A stretch of 64,000 nt of DNA. Source: JAPULR01 sp965238215. Its GTDB lineage: Bacteria; Chloroflexota; Dehalococcoidia; Lucifugimonadales; GCA-2712585. Each line of letters begins with the position of its first letter. The stretch's first letter is position 1. Positions 26,027 through 34,031 of the stretch are shown here, in pieces. The notes under the pieces were generated by a model. That model worked only from the letters and a program-made list of their open reading frames with translations, made no database searches and was not told the origin of the DNA. The DNA lies in assembly GCA_965238215.1 (NCBI GenBank), contig OZ250180.1:620001-684000 (forward strand), in the 5' to 3' direction. A program made the translations under genes and the position numbers.

Positions 26027-26098
26027 AGAAATACCCCTTCTCCGATATGTGAGAACACAGGTCGACGTCATCGTAAGCCCTCGCCAGCAGTCCAAGAC

Positions 26099-26983
26099 TT
26101 ACGAATTCAGAAGCTTCTCTACCTCTTCGCGCAGCTCCCTGACATGCTCCGGTGACGGCGGGTACAGTGGGGGCCGCGTCGGCCCAACAGGGCGACCTAC
26201 CACCTTCATCGCCTCTTTCACCAGCACGGGCATCGGCTCCTTGGCCACCGCGTTCATCACCGGAATCACCGACATCTGCCGCTCTAGGGCTCGCTCGTTA
26301 TCCCCTCGATTCCAACTGTCGTAAATGTCCACAAAAATCTCAGGCATAGGAGTAGCGAATGCCAGAATCCCTCCGGTGGCGCCGGAAGCAAGGGCCGGCA
26401 GGAAGCCGTCGTCCAAGCCTTGTAGCAGCCCCGCGGTGGGACTCATGGCTTGCCCCATCCCGATAACCTCGCGAATACTTCCCGTGGCGTCCTTCACACC
26501 CACCACGTTGGGAAAGCGGTGCGTGAATTCGCCAATGGCCGCCGCGCCCATGTTCACCGCAACCCTTCCCGGGGCGTTGTATATAACCAAAGGCAGGCTG
26601 CATCGGCTAGTCAGATTCTCCAACAACTGGCCGAACTGAGACGGCGTCAACTTGTAGAAGGGCGGCGGTGTCAACATCAGCGCCGAGGCTCCTAGATCCT
26701 GAATACTATCGGCGAAGGTTGCAATCTCGTCCTCCCTGGGGACAAAGCAACCCACTACCAGAGGCACACGCCCTCTGATGACCTGGGCTGCCACCCTCAC
26801 CATCTGCAGCCGCTCTTCGTTCGTCAAACTCAACGACTCTCCGGTGCCCCCCAGGACGCAAATGCCGTGAACGCCCTTGGAAATCTGGTATTCCAACTCC
26901 TGGGCCAGGGTCTCCTCGTCCAGCCGGTAGCTGTCCGTAAAGGGGGTGAGCATGGATGTTATTACGCCGCTGAGAGGTTGCAT
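26099..26983 (-). CDS. Dihydrodipicolinate synthase/N-acetylneuraminate lyase family protein
   Basis: Class I aldolase of the DapA/NanA superfamily (TIM barrel, Schiff-base chemistry with pyruvate). It has the GGTGES motif (45-50), the catalytic Tyr135 in YNAPGR and the Schiff-base Lys164 in GVKDATG. 294 residues. GGAG lies upstream of the ATG. It has its own promoter-like sequence and no lysine genes nearby. Combined with the catabolic neighbourhood, this suggests a sugar-acid or related aldolase rather than certain DapA. Confidence 0.9.
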   Translation of the reverse strand: MQPLSGVITSMLTPFTDSYRLDEETLAQELEYQISKGVHGICVLGGTGESLSLTNEERLQMVRVAAQVIRGRVPLVVGCFVPREDEIATFADSIQDLGASALMLTPPPFYKLTPSQFGQLLENLTSRCSLPLVIYNAPGRVAVNMGAAAIGEFTHRFPNVVGVKDATGSIREVIGMGQAMSPTAGLLQGLDDGFLPALASGATGGILAFATPMPEIFVDIYDSWNRGDNERALERQMSVIPVMNAVAKEPMPVLVKEAMKVVGRPVGPTRPPLYPPSPEHVRELREEVEKLLNS

Positions 26984-27015
26984 TCTTGGTCTCCTTTTTC
27001 ACCTAAAGTGTGAAG

Positions 27016-27044
27016 ATTATATCCGCCCAAAGAGGAACAAACAA
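27016..27044 (-). promoter_or_regulatory. Promoter of the DapA-family gene
   Basis: On the minus strand TTGTTT (27044-27039), 17 bases, TATAAT (27021-27016). The perfect -10 box lies 33 bases before the start codon of the aldolase gene. This separates it from the thiolase-BtpA unit upstream. Confidence 0.55.
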
Positions 27045-27053
27045 CGCCGCCGC

Positions 27054-27863
27054 TTATCGTTGTGAAGCCTGGGCCGCTTCCATCAGGGCGCGGACCGCGT
27101 CCTGGTCTACGGGATTGTCCGTGACGCCGTCAACCTTGAACCCCGTCCCGACAATGGCGCCATCCGCCCATTGAAGGGTGTCTGCAACCGTCGCTCGCTT
27201 CACGCCGCTGCCCGCCAGCACGGGGACCTGTCCTGCCGCGGCCTTTGCCAGTCGAAGGTCGTTCAACCTGGTCTCGGATCCGGTAGCTTTGCCCGAGACG
27301 ATGACGGCATCGGCCCGGCCTCGCAGAATCGTCTCCGTAACCTCATCCGCCAGGTCCACTGCGCCCAGGCCGGTGGAGTGCTTAACGTCCACGTCGGCAA
27401 ATATCATTACGTTCACGCTCAACTCCCGGCGGTATCGCTGCAACTGATGAGCCTCGCCTTGAATCAACCCTTCCCCCGACACCCGAACTCCGGTATAGAC
27501 GTTTACCCTGATGAATTCCGCGCCCACCGCTGCGGCCACAGCCAGAGCGGCAATGCCGTCGTTCCGCAGCACGTTGATTCCCAGGGGAAACGAAGCCAGT
27601 CCCCGCACCTCCAGCGCCAGCCGGGTTAAGCAAGAAACCGTGTGGGGAGGCACCCGACCGGGAAAATAGGGGGCGTCGCCATAGTTCTCCAGAATCACCC
27701 CGTCCACCCCGCCTTCCATCAGCGCCTCCAGGTCTTGGAGCATCCTCTCTCTAATAACGGAGATAGGTTCTGCCCTTGGGGAGCCAGGCAGCGGTCTCAG
27801 GTGCAGCATCCCAATGATAGGCGATGTCGTTCCGAAAAGTTGGCGCAGTTCGTCTATCGTCAC
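27054..27863 (-). CDS. BtpA/SgcQ family protein
   Basis: 269 residues from a GTG at 27863. The family opening IGMLHLRPLPGSP and the conserved blocks GVDGVILENYGDAPYF, NVLRNDGIAALAVAAAVGAEFIRVN, and ADVDVKHS are all present. BtpA stabilises photosystem I in cyanobacteria; SgcQ sits in an E. coli sugar gene cluster. The fold is a TIM barrel and the reaction is not established. An ATG at 27950 would make it overlap the thiolase by 77 bases; the GTG 10 bases after the thiolase stop fits the family N-terminus better. Probably co-transcribed with the thiolase. Confidence 0.85.
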   Translation of the reverse strand: MTIDELRQLFGTTSPIIGMLHLRPLPGSPRAEPISVIRERMLQDLEALMEGGVDGVILENYGDAPYFPGRVPPHTVSCLTRLALEVRGLASFPLGINVLRNDGIAALAVAAAVGAEFIRVNVYTGVRVSGEGLIQGEAHQLQRYRRELSVNVMIFADVDVKHSTGLGAVDLADEVTETILRGRADAVIVSGKATGSETRLNDLRLAKAAAGQVPVLAGSGVKRATVADTLQWADGAIVGTGFKVDGVTDNPVDQDAVRALMEAAQASQR

Positions 27864-27873
27864 GACAAACGGC

Positions 27874-29052
27874 TCAGTTGGCTTCCACCACCATGGCGAT
27901 ACCCATACCTCCGCCGATACAGAGGGTAGCCAGACCGTGATGCGCGTCACGTCGTCCCATCTCGTGGAGCAGAGTGGTCAGGATGCGTGCGCCGCTGGCC
28001 CCAATGGGATGTCCCAGGGCTATAGCCCCGCCGTTAACGTTCGTCCGCTCCCAGTCCAACTCTATCTCCCGACCAACGGAAATCACCTGGGCGGCAAAGG
28101 CTTCGTTGATCTCCACCAGATCCATGTCCTCCAGTCCCAGGCCTGCCCTATCCAACGCCTTGTTAACTGCGCCCGCGGGGGCAACCCCCATCATCCGCGG
28201 CTCCAACGCCGCCGCCGCGCAGCTCCGGATGGTCGCCATCGGTTCCAAACCCATGCGCTGCGCCCATGACAGAGAAGTCACCACCACCGCCGAGGCGCCG
28301 TCATTGATTCCGGCAGCGTTCCCGGCCGTAATGATGCCGTCCTTCCTAAAAGGGGCCGGAAGCTGGCCCAGCCGCTCCATCGTAAGCTCTGGACGCGGAT
28401 GTTCGTCGGCCTCCACCAGCGTGACGCCCCGTCTTCCGGGAACCTGCACCGGTACTATCTCGTCCTCGAAGAGCCCCAACTCCATTGCCCGGCCTGCCCG
28501 CGCCTGGCTCTCCATAGAGTAAAGGTCCACGTCCTCCCGGTTGATGGCATAGACGTCCGAAAGATGCTCCGCCGTCACCCCCATGTGGCAGTCAATCATG
28601 CAATCGTGCAGACCGTCGTTGATCATGGAGTCGAGTAGCTCCCCATGCCCCATGCGATAGCCGTACCGGCCCCGCGGTACTATGTATGGTGCGCGGCTCA
28701 TGCTCTCCATGCCCCCGGCTACGATGACTTCCGCCTCTCCCAATCGGATGGACTGGGCCGCCAGCGCCACCGCCTTCAGACCGGATCCACAGACCTTGTT
28801 GATGGTCATGGCCGGAACCTGAACGGGCAGCCCAGCCTTCACCAGGCACTGCCGCGCCGGGTTCATACCCTGGCCCGCCATCAGCACGTTGCCCATTATC
28901 ACCTCGTCCACCTGCTCAGGGGTCACGCCGGCCCGCCGCACCGCCTCTTCAATGACCACTGCGCCCAGTTCCACCGCAGAAACTTCCGAAAGACCGCCTC
29001 CGAACCTCCCAATGGGTGTCCTGACCGCGCTGACTATGACAGCCTCTTCCAT
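27874..29052 (-). CDS. Acetyl-CoA acetyltransferase (thiolase)
   Basis: Catalyses thiolytic cleavage or condensation of acyl-CoAs. The acyl-accepting Cys88 is in NKVCGSGLKAV, and the catalytic His in GHPIGASGARI and second Cys in CIGGGMGIA are near the C-terminus. 392 residues, full length. GGAGG lies before the ATG. No other beta-oxidation genes are adjacent, so biosynthetic or degradative direction is open. Confidence 0.94.
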   Translation of the reverse strand: MEEAVIVSAVRTPIGRFGGGLSEVSAVELGAVVIEEAVRRAGVTPEQVDEVIMGNVLMAGQGMNPARQCLVKAGLPVQVPAMTINKVCGSGLKAVALAAQSIRLGEAEVIVAGGMESMSRAPYIVPRGRYGYRMGHGELLDSMINDGLHDCMIDCHMGVTAEHLSDVYAINREDVDLYSMESQARAGRAMELGLFEDEIVPVQVPGRRGVTLVEADEHPRPELTMERLGQLPAPFRKDGIITAGNAAGINDGASAVVVTSLSWAQRMGLEPMATIRSCAAAALEPRMMGVAPAGAVNKALDRAGLGLEDMDLVEINEAFAAQVISVGREIELDWERTNVNGGAIALGHPIGASGARILTTLLHEMGRRDAHHGLATLCIGGGMGIAMVVEAN

Positions 29053-29083
29053 GATTGCATCCTCCGTTCCTCAGTCAACTTCC

Positions 29084-29089
29084 AGTATA
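29084..29089 (-). promoter_or_regulatory. Possible -10 box for the thiolase gene
   Basis: The minus strand reads TATACT here, 31 bases before the thiolase ATG. A weak TATTCA-like -35 lies about 17 bases further upstream. Tentative. Confidence 0.3.
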
Positions 29090-29183
29090 ACCCCTGCCGC
29101 CCCTTCTGAATACTTTCGCCCAGTAGTAGAATGCCCTACGAGGCCATCGTTGGCCTTGCAGTCTAGGTAAGGGTGAAACGCGC

Positions 29184-29549
29184 ATGATAACGGGTGTGGT
29201 GGGCGTAATCTTATGGACTTCCAACTTGGATACAATGCGGACCTTCTACAAAGACACCCTCCGTCTGCCCTTGCACTCGGACCACGGGGATTTTGTTGTC
29301 TTCCGCTTCGGAAACATGCGGCTGAATATGGGTCTACACGACGCGGTTCACGGACTCACCACAGAACCCTACCGCATAATGATTAATCTGGGTGTGGATG
29401 ACATCCACGCCGAACACCGCCGTCTGGAGGACGCTGGTGTTGAGTTCCTGCGCCCGCCGGAGCGGGAGTCTTGGGGCGGATGGGTCGCCACTTTCCATGA
29501 CCCGGACGGCAACCTGCTCCAGCTCCTGCAGTTCCCTAAACGCGACTAG
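29184..29549 (+). CDS. VOC-fold (glyoxalase/bleomycin-resistance) protein
   Basis: 121 residues of the vicinal-oxygen-chelate fold: two beta-alpha-beta-beta-beta halves, starting GVVGVILWTSNLDTMRTFYKDTL and ending VATFHDPDGNLLQLLQF. These metal proteins act as isomerases, dioxygenases or drug-binding proteins; the specific role is unknown. Its stop shares a CTAG with the convergent toxin gene's stop (29546-29549). Confidence 0.85.
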   Translation: MITGVVGVILWTSNLDTMRTFYKDTLRLPLHSDHGDFVVFRFGNMRLNMGLHDAVHGLTTEPYRIMINLGVDDIHAEHRRLEDAGVEFLRPPERESWGGWVATFHDPDGNLLQLLQFPKRD

Positions 29550-29962
29550 TTTGGGAACATATACAATGGATCAAATCGCGTGACCCCGCGTATAACATCT
29601 AAGTCTCGATCCGCACTGACCACACCCTCTAATCCGTGCAACTGCACTACGGCGGCGTGGACGGCGTCTCTTGTATCAATCTGGGGATATTCTCGTAACA
29701 GCCCCATCGCGGCGTTTATCTCGGCAGTGCCAATAGAGACTACTGACCTGAGTGACCATACCAAGCCCGAAACCAGTTCGAATCCCACCGAACTTCGGCC
29801 CCTTCTATGCAAAACGTGCAGGATTTCCTGAAGCACCTCCGAGTCAGTCATGAAATCATGGTTGCCTTCATCCACAATCTCTAAGAGCCTGCGACACGGT
29901 TCTCTATAGGGATGAGGTGATCCTACGGCGTAGATGGGAATGTTGGCATCAATCAGCCTCAA
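29546..29962 (-). CDS. PIN-domain ribonuclease toxin (VapC-like)
   Basis: 138 residues. PIN acidic residues are visible: Asp5 in LIDANIPIY, Glu in TDSEVLQEIL (about 42), Asp in DTRDAVHAA (about 96-99) and Asp in SADRDLD. VapC toxins cleave tRNA or rRNA unless held by a cognate antitoxin. It overlaps the short upstream gene by 4 bases, as in toxin-antitoxin operons. Confidence 0.85.
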   Translation of the reverse strand: MRLIDANIPIYAVGSPHPYREPCRRLLEIVDEGNHDFMTDSEVLQEILHVLHRRGRSSVGFELVSGLVWSLRSVVSIGTAEINAAMGLLREYPQIDTRDAVHAAVVQLHGLEGVVSADRDLDVIRGVTRFDPLYMFPN

Positions 29963-30141
29963 TGCTGCTCGCCTCCATACACACTCTTCATGGTGGCCCG
30001 GTAACGATCTTCCGCGATCTCCTTCTTGATATCCTCCCAGGAGGCTCCAAAGTCGTACTCCGATGACAGAAGATGCACTACTGCCTCTTTTCGCTTTGCA
30101 CGCATCTCGCTATTGAAAGCTGCATTTTTTGCTTCAGGCAT
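29959..30141 (-). CDS. Short antitoxin-like protein, toxin partner
   Basis: 60 residues. The C-terminal half (DFGASWEDIKKEIAEDRY) resembles the C-terminus of the 99-residue protein encoded just upstream (30218-30517). The N-terminal ribbon-helix-helix part of that protein is missing here. In type II systems the C-terminus binds and blocks the toxin, so this may neutralise the PIN protein without binding DNA. Overlaps the toxin gene by 4 bases. Confidence 0.7.
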   Translation of the reverse strand: MPEAKNAAFNSEMRAKRKEAVVHLLSSEYDFGASWEDIKKEIAEDRYRATMKSVYGGEQH

Positions 30142-30217
30142 GAGGTCGTCTTCCGAAGTTTACTCTCCTATCATATTGCTCATCGACAAGAGGAAATTCA
30201 AAGCGCAAATAGCACAT

Positions 30218-30517
30218 CTACCCGCCCTTGGTGCTTTTCATGCCTTTCACGACGGACCGGTACCGTTCTTCTGCTATTTCCTCCTTGAATTCCCCCCACG
30301 AGGTTTCCGCCCAATTGGGCCCAAAGTCCACGGGATCCATTTCAAGGACGCGCTTTAGTGCCCCTCGCCGCTTATCAACTTCTTTTTCCAGGTACACGGT
30401 TGCCACCGCCTCTCGGATGAGCTTGCCCACGGAGGTTTTATCACGCTTGGCTAGATGCTCCAAATAGGAGTAGTTTTCCTTATCGAAGAGTACTTCAACC
30501 CGCTTATCTAGGGCCAT
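30218..30517 (-). CDS. Ribbon-helix-helix antitoxin-like protein
   Basis: 99 residues. The first 45 or so look like a CopG/Arc ribbon-helix-helix (KRVEVLFDKENYSYLEHLAK, then SVGKLIREAVATVYLE). The C-terminus (GEFKEEIAEERYRSV) resembles the shorter antitoxin downstream. No toxin gene follows directly. It may be the autoregulator of the whole small cluster, or a leftover from a duplicated toxin-antitoxin pair. Confidence 0.75.
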   Translation of the reverse strand: MALDKRVEVLFDKENYSYLEHLAKRDKTSVGKLIREAVATVYLEKEVDKRRGALKRVLEMDPVDFGPNWAETSWGEFKEEIAEERYRSVVKGMKSTKGG

Positions 30518-30620
30518 TTCGAACCTCTCATCCGTATATATACGTATGTTAACATTCTTTCACTCTCTCCACAAGCCCCCATTCGTCTCGCCGCGTACAT
30601 CCATGTTTGCCCGTGGCGCT

Positions 30621-31650
30621 TCAAACTATCAGCATGGCGTCTCCAAAGCTGTGGAAGCGGTATTCCTCCCTGATGGCCTCTTGATACGCCTTCATAAGCA
30701 GTTGCCGCCCGGCAAAGGCCGTTGCCATCATTAGCGTCGTGGATCGGGGCAGGTGGAAGTTAGTTATCATCACATCCACCATCTTGAAAGAGTAGCCGGG
30801 CAGAATCAGCAGCTCCGCCCATCCCGAAACCGGCCTCAGTTGGTCCGCTCCCCGCCGCCGAGACCAGATGCCCGCCTGCTCCAGGGTACGCACCGACGTA
30901 GTCCCCACCGCCACGACCCTTCTCCCGCTCCGCCGGCAATCGTTGATATTCTCTGCCGCATCAGCCTCCAGCCGAAAATATTCCCGATGAATCCGATGCT
31001 GCCGAGGGTCTTCTTCCGTCACCGGGCGGAAGGTATCCAAGCCCACGTGCAGGGTCAGGTAAGCACGGCCCACCCCTTGAGAAGCCAATCCCTCCATGAG
31101 CTCCTTGGTAAAGTGCAGTCCCGCCGTCGGGGCCGCTGCGCTGCCCGGGTCCCTTGCATACACCGTCTGATACCGCTCCGGGTCCTCCAAGCGGTTGCCG
31201 GATATAGGGCGGCAGCGGCGTCTGCCCCCAGCCCTCCATACCCACCTCGGTCGATAGGCCCAACGTAAACGTCCCATCTTCCCCTTTCTCCCGCACCTCC
31301 ACTTCCACGCCTGCGGCATCTACCTCGTACCGCTGGCCGGGGTGCAGTCTTCGGCCCGGCCGCCCCACCCCCTGCCAAACCCCTGCCGACAACCGTCGCA
31401 GCAGAAGAAATTCCACCCGTCCTCCCGTCACTTTCCGCTTCGCCCGCAGTCTGGCTCTGATTACCCGCGTGTCGTTCAGGGCCAGCAAATCCCCCGCTTG
31501 CAGATACTCCCCCAACCTACGGAACGCCGAGTGCTCAATGCGCCCGGAAGCCCTGTCCAATACCATCAAACGACTGACGTCCCTCGGATCCACCGGCTGC
31601 TGGGCTATTAGCTCGGCAGGAAGATGATAGTGAAAGTCCGCAGTCTTCAT
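30621..31650 (-). pseudogene. queA: tRNA S-adenosylmethionine ribosyltransferase-isomerase (queA) with a one-base frameshift
   Basis: QueA transfers the ribosyl part of SAM to preQ1 in tRNA during queuosine synthesis. The N-terminal part (MKTADFHYHLPAELIAQQP, then LALNDTRVI) reads in one frame to about 31190. The C-terminal part (DPERYQTVYARDPGSAAAPTAG, then VGTTSVRTLEQ and ITNFHLPRSTTLMMATAFAG) reads in another from there to the TGA at 30621. Removing one base at about 31187-31188 joins them into an uninterrupted 342-residue QueA. Both halves are well conserved, so this is either a very recent mutation or a sequencing error. No other queuosine gene is in the window. Confidence 0.88.
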
Positions 31651-31677
31651 GGGCCACGAATTATACCACCGCCCAGC

Positions 31678-31706
31678 TTGCCCCTCCTTTTCCCCCGTGC
31701 TAGCAT
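31678..31706 (+). promoter_or_regulatory. Candidate promoter for the hydantoinase-like gene
   Basis: TTGCCC (31678-31683), 17-base spacer, TAGCAT (31701-31706) in the divergent gap between queA and the hydantoinase-like gene. The start codon is 28 bases downstream, preceded by GGAGG. Confidence 0.5.
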
Positions 31707-31733
31707 AAGGCAACCAAAATTGGAGGACGGCAC

Positions 31734-33242
31734 ATGACCACCCAACGCGCAGACCTACTGATTCGAGGAGGCCTTCTGGTTTCCGGCGACGGCATCTCCC
31801 GCTCTGACCTCTTGGTCAACGACGGCAAGGTTACGGAGTTGGGTTCGGACCTCTCCCACCGTGAAGCTAGACGCACCATAGACGCTTCCGGCAAGTACGT
31901 TCTGCCTGGTGGCATCGACTCCCACTCCCACCCCATATTCGGTGACAAGATGGACACCTACTCCATGTGCGCCGCCTACGGGGGTGTTACTACCATTGCC
32001 GCCTTCATCGGCTCCGAGACCCACCGCCACGAGCACTTCAACAACGCCTGGGGCATCCGCAAGTACAACCCGGACATCGTTAAAGGCTTCATAGAGTTCG
32101 CCGAGGAAACTTCCTACACGGACTTCACCTGCCACGGCCTCATCACCATGCGCGACAAGGACGACCTCCACAAGGTGATTCCCGAACTCGTCAAACTCGG
32201 GGCCTGCTCCTTCAAGCTCTTCATGACCTGGAACCCCTTCGTCCTCCCCACCGAAAGCGACTACTCAAACCTCATGGCCCTGCCCGACGACATGGTCATG
32301 ATGGTGATGCACCACGCAGCCCACAACGGCGGAATGGTAATGGTTCACGCCGAAAACGGGACCTGCAAAGCCTATCTGGAGGACCACTACAAGGGCCAGG
32401 GCCTCACTTCCCCCGAGTACTACCACAAGGCCGCGCCCTCTATTGTTGAGGCGGAGGCGGTCAACCGGGCGGCCACCATGGCCCTGGTTACTGGCTCTCC
32501 CCTCTACCCCGTCCACCTCAGCTCCGCCGAAGTGGTGCCGGTGCTTGACCACTACAAGCAGAAGGGGCTGCCACTGTACGGCGAGACCTGCCCCCACTAC
32601 CTGACGCTCACCGACGACATGATGATAGAGCACGGCTACAAGTACAAGGTGGCGCCGCCCCTGCGTAATGACCCGGACGTGGACGCCATGTGGAAGGGTG
32701 TCGCCAGCGGCAGCCTCAGCACCATCGGCAGCGACTTTACCGGCTACACCAAAAACCTGAAGCTCACTGGTAGCCTCAGCGGCACCGTTCAAGGCGACGC
32801 TGAAGAGCCGGACCCCGACAAGATAGATATCTTCGAGGTGGCCGCCGGCCTCAGCACTCTGGAGTTCATGATGCCCGTTGTCTGGACCCACGGCGTCAAC
32901 ACCGGCAAGATAACCCTCCCCCGCTTCGTTCAGCTCTTCTGCGAAAATCCCGCAAAGATCTTCGGCATCTGGCCCAAGAAGGGCGCCCTCCAGGAGGGTT
33001 CCGACGCCGACGTGGTCCTCTGGGACCCCGCCCGAATGCAAACCGTAGGCGAGGAGCACGGCATCAGCGACCTCAACACCTTCGAGGGCATGGACCTGGT
33101 CGGCTTTCCCGTCATGACCATGGTCCGCGGTGAGGTTGTAATCGACGACGGCATAGTCGTGGGCAAACAGGGCCGCGCCAAATTCGCCGCCAGAAACCCC
33201 GACGCCGCCGCCTACGCCCCCCACGGCCCCACAGCCGACTAA
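31734..33242 (+). CDS. Dihydropyrimidinase/D-hydantoinase family amidohydrolase
   Basis: Cyclic-amide hydrolase with a binuclear metal centre. The ligand set is complete: His64 and His66 (DSHSHP), the carbamylated Lys161 (SFKLFM), His205 (HAENG), His261 (HLSS) and Asp334 (GSDFTGY). 502 residues, slightly longer than most hydantoinases. The first motif is HSH rather than the commoner HTH. It probably opens a dihydropyrimidine, hydantoin or similar ring; the exact substrate is unknown. Confidence 0.9.
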   Translation: MTTQRADLLIRGGLLVSGDGISRSDLLVNDGKVTELGSDLSHREARRTIDASGKYVLPGGIDSHSHPIFGDKMDTYSMCAAYGGVTTIAAFIGSETHRHEHFNNAWGIRKYNPDIVKGFIEFAEETSYTDFTCHGLITMRDKDDLHKVIPELVKLGACSFKLFMTWNPFVLPTESDYSNLMALPDDMVMMVMHHAAHNGGMVMVHAENGTCKAYLEDHYKGQGLTSPEYYHKAAPSIVEAEAVNRAATMALVTGSPLYPVHLSSAEVVPVLDHYKQKGLPLYGETCPHYLTLTDDMMIEHGYKYKVAPPLRNDPDVDAMWKGVASGSLSTIGSDFTGYTKNLKLTGSLSGTVQGDAEEPDPDKIDIFEVAAGLSTLEFMMPVVWTHGVNTGKITLPRFVQLFCENPAKIFGIWPKKGALQEGSDADVVLWDPARMQTVGEEHGISDLNTFEGMDLVGFPVMTMVRGEVVIDDGIVVGKQGRAKFAARNPDAAAYAPHGPTAD

Positions 33243-33304
33243 CCCATCCAAACCTGCGCCAAGAGCATGAGAAAGGCAGCTAATGGCAGCTATTAGGGAA
33301 CCGA

Positions 33305-33637
33305 GTGGAAAGCCTGGAGACCCAAGTAAATAGCTTGGAATCAGTCATGCGTGGCATTTCCAATCTGCAAGGCCACGTAGTTGAAATGATGAAGGACAAC
33401 AAACAGCATCTGCTGAAGCATGATGTGCATCTCGAGAAGCTGGACAAACTAATGGAACATCAACAACTACAGATGGAACGTCAGGGACAACAGATGGAAC
33501 ATCAACAACTACAAATGGAACGTCAGCAACAGCAGATAGCCTCAATGGAGAGGTTCAATCTCCAGACCCGCCGGATGTGGATCTCTATGGCCCGCCAGAT
33601 GGACTGGCCCTATGAGGATCCCGATTTGGATTCCTAG
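33305..33637 (+). CDS. Coiled-coil protein with tandem repeat, unknown function
   Basis: 110 residues from a GTG with a weak AGGGA upstream. Residues about 4-80 have heptad-like spacing and form a probable coiled coil. A 42-base tandem repeat (about 33453-33536) encodes two copies of a 14-residue unit starting MEHQQLQMER. The last 25 residues are aromatic and basic, then acidic. It lies directly before the truncated methyltransferase. Similar small coiled-coil proteins are often found near mobile DNA; no function is assigned. Confidence 0.6.
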   Translation: MESLETQVNSLESVMRGISNLQGHVVEMMKDNKQHLLKHDVHLEKLDKLMEHQQLQMERQGQQMEHQQLQMERQQQQIASMERFNLQTRRMWISMARQMDWPYEDPDLDS

Positions 33638-33657
33638 CTAGGAAAGAAACGCCCCCC

Positions 33658-33846
33658 GTGACTGCTCCCAACTTCCGCAACCGCACCCTCTACCACGGAG
33701 ACAACCTCCCAGTCCTCCGGGGGATGAACTCGGAGACCATCGACCTTATCGCCACGGATCCCCCCTTCAACAAGGGTCGCGACTTCCACGCCACCCCTGA
33801 CAGTCTCGCCGCTGACGCCAAGTTTCAAGACCGATGTCGGGCCTAA
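33658..33846 (+). pseudogene. N-terminal fragment of a DNA N6-adenine/N4-cytosine methyltransferase
   Basis: The first 59 residues match the start of site-specific DNA methyltransferases: LYHGDNLPVLRGM, then ATDPPFNKGRDFHATPDSL with the catalytic DPPF motif at 34-37, then KFQDR. Homology stops after codon 59 (33834) and the frame ends three codons later. The SAM-binding FxGxG motif and target-recognition domain are absent, and I do not see them downstream within the next 2 kb. The break coincides with the start of the structured-RNA-like sequence. Confidence 0.75.
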
Positions 33847-34031
33847 TAACATAACCAATCGCATCTTGATTAGCGGCTACTGCGGAGGGCTACGAGTTAA
33901 ACACCCGGTGTACCCCTCCGTCTACAGGAAGGTCTGCTGGGTTAGTGACGAGGTAGCGGTTGCAGACCAAGACCGGCGAAGTCGAAACGTCTGCTAGGAC
34001 TACCGAAAATAAAGCAAGATTGGACGATTAG
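33838..34031 (+). ncRNA. Candidate structured RNA, possibly an orphan HEARO/omega-RNA
   Basis: No coding frame explains this segment. Stem 1 is CGGAGGG (33883-33889) with CCCTCCG (33914-33920). Stem 2 is GGTCTGC (33931-33937) with GCAGACC (33962-33968). Both are perfect 7-bp helices. GGTAG (33952-33956) in the loop of stem 2 can pair with CTACC (34000-34004), a possible pseudoknot. Smaller hairpins lie between. The layout, the abrupt insertion into a methyltransferase gene and my recollection of the family consensus suggest a HEARO (IscB guide RNA). The IscB gene that usually follows is absent. Family membership is an inference; the helices are directly visible. Confidence 0.45.

Noticed and set aside
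32265..33251. 328-codon minus-strand frame opposite the hydantoinase gene
   Set aside because: It is the antisense shadow of a strongly supported gene; composition is Val/Gly/Glu-rich without any family pattern.
33838..34031. Group I or group II intron, or a retron RNA
   Set aside because: No intron-encoded protein or reverse transcriptase follows, and the methyltransferase frame does not resume downstream.
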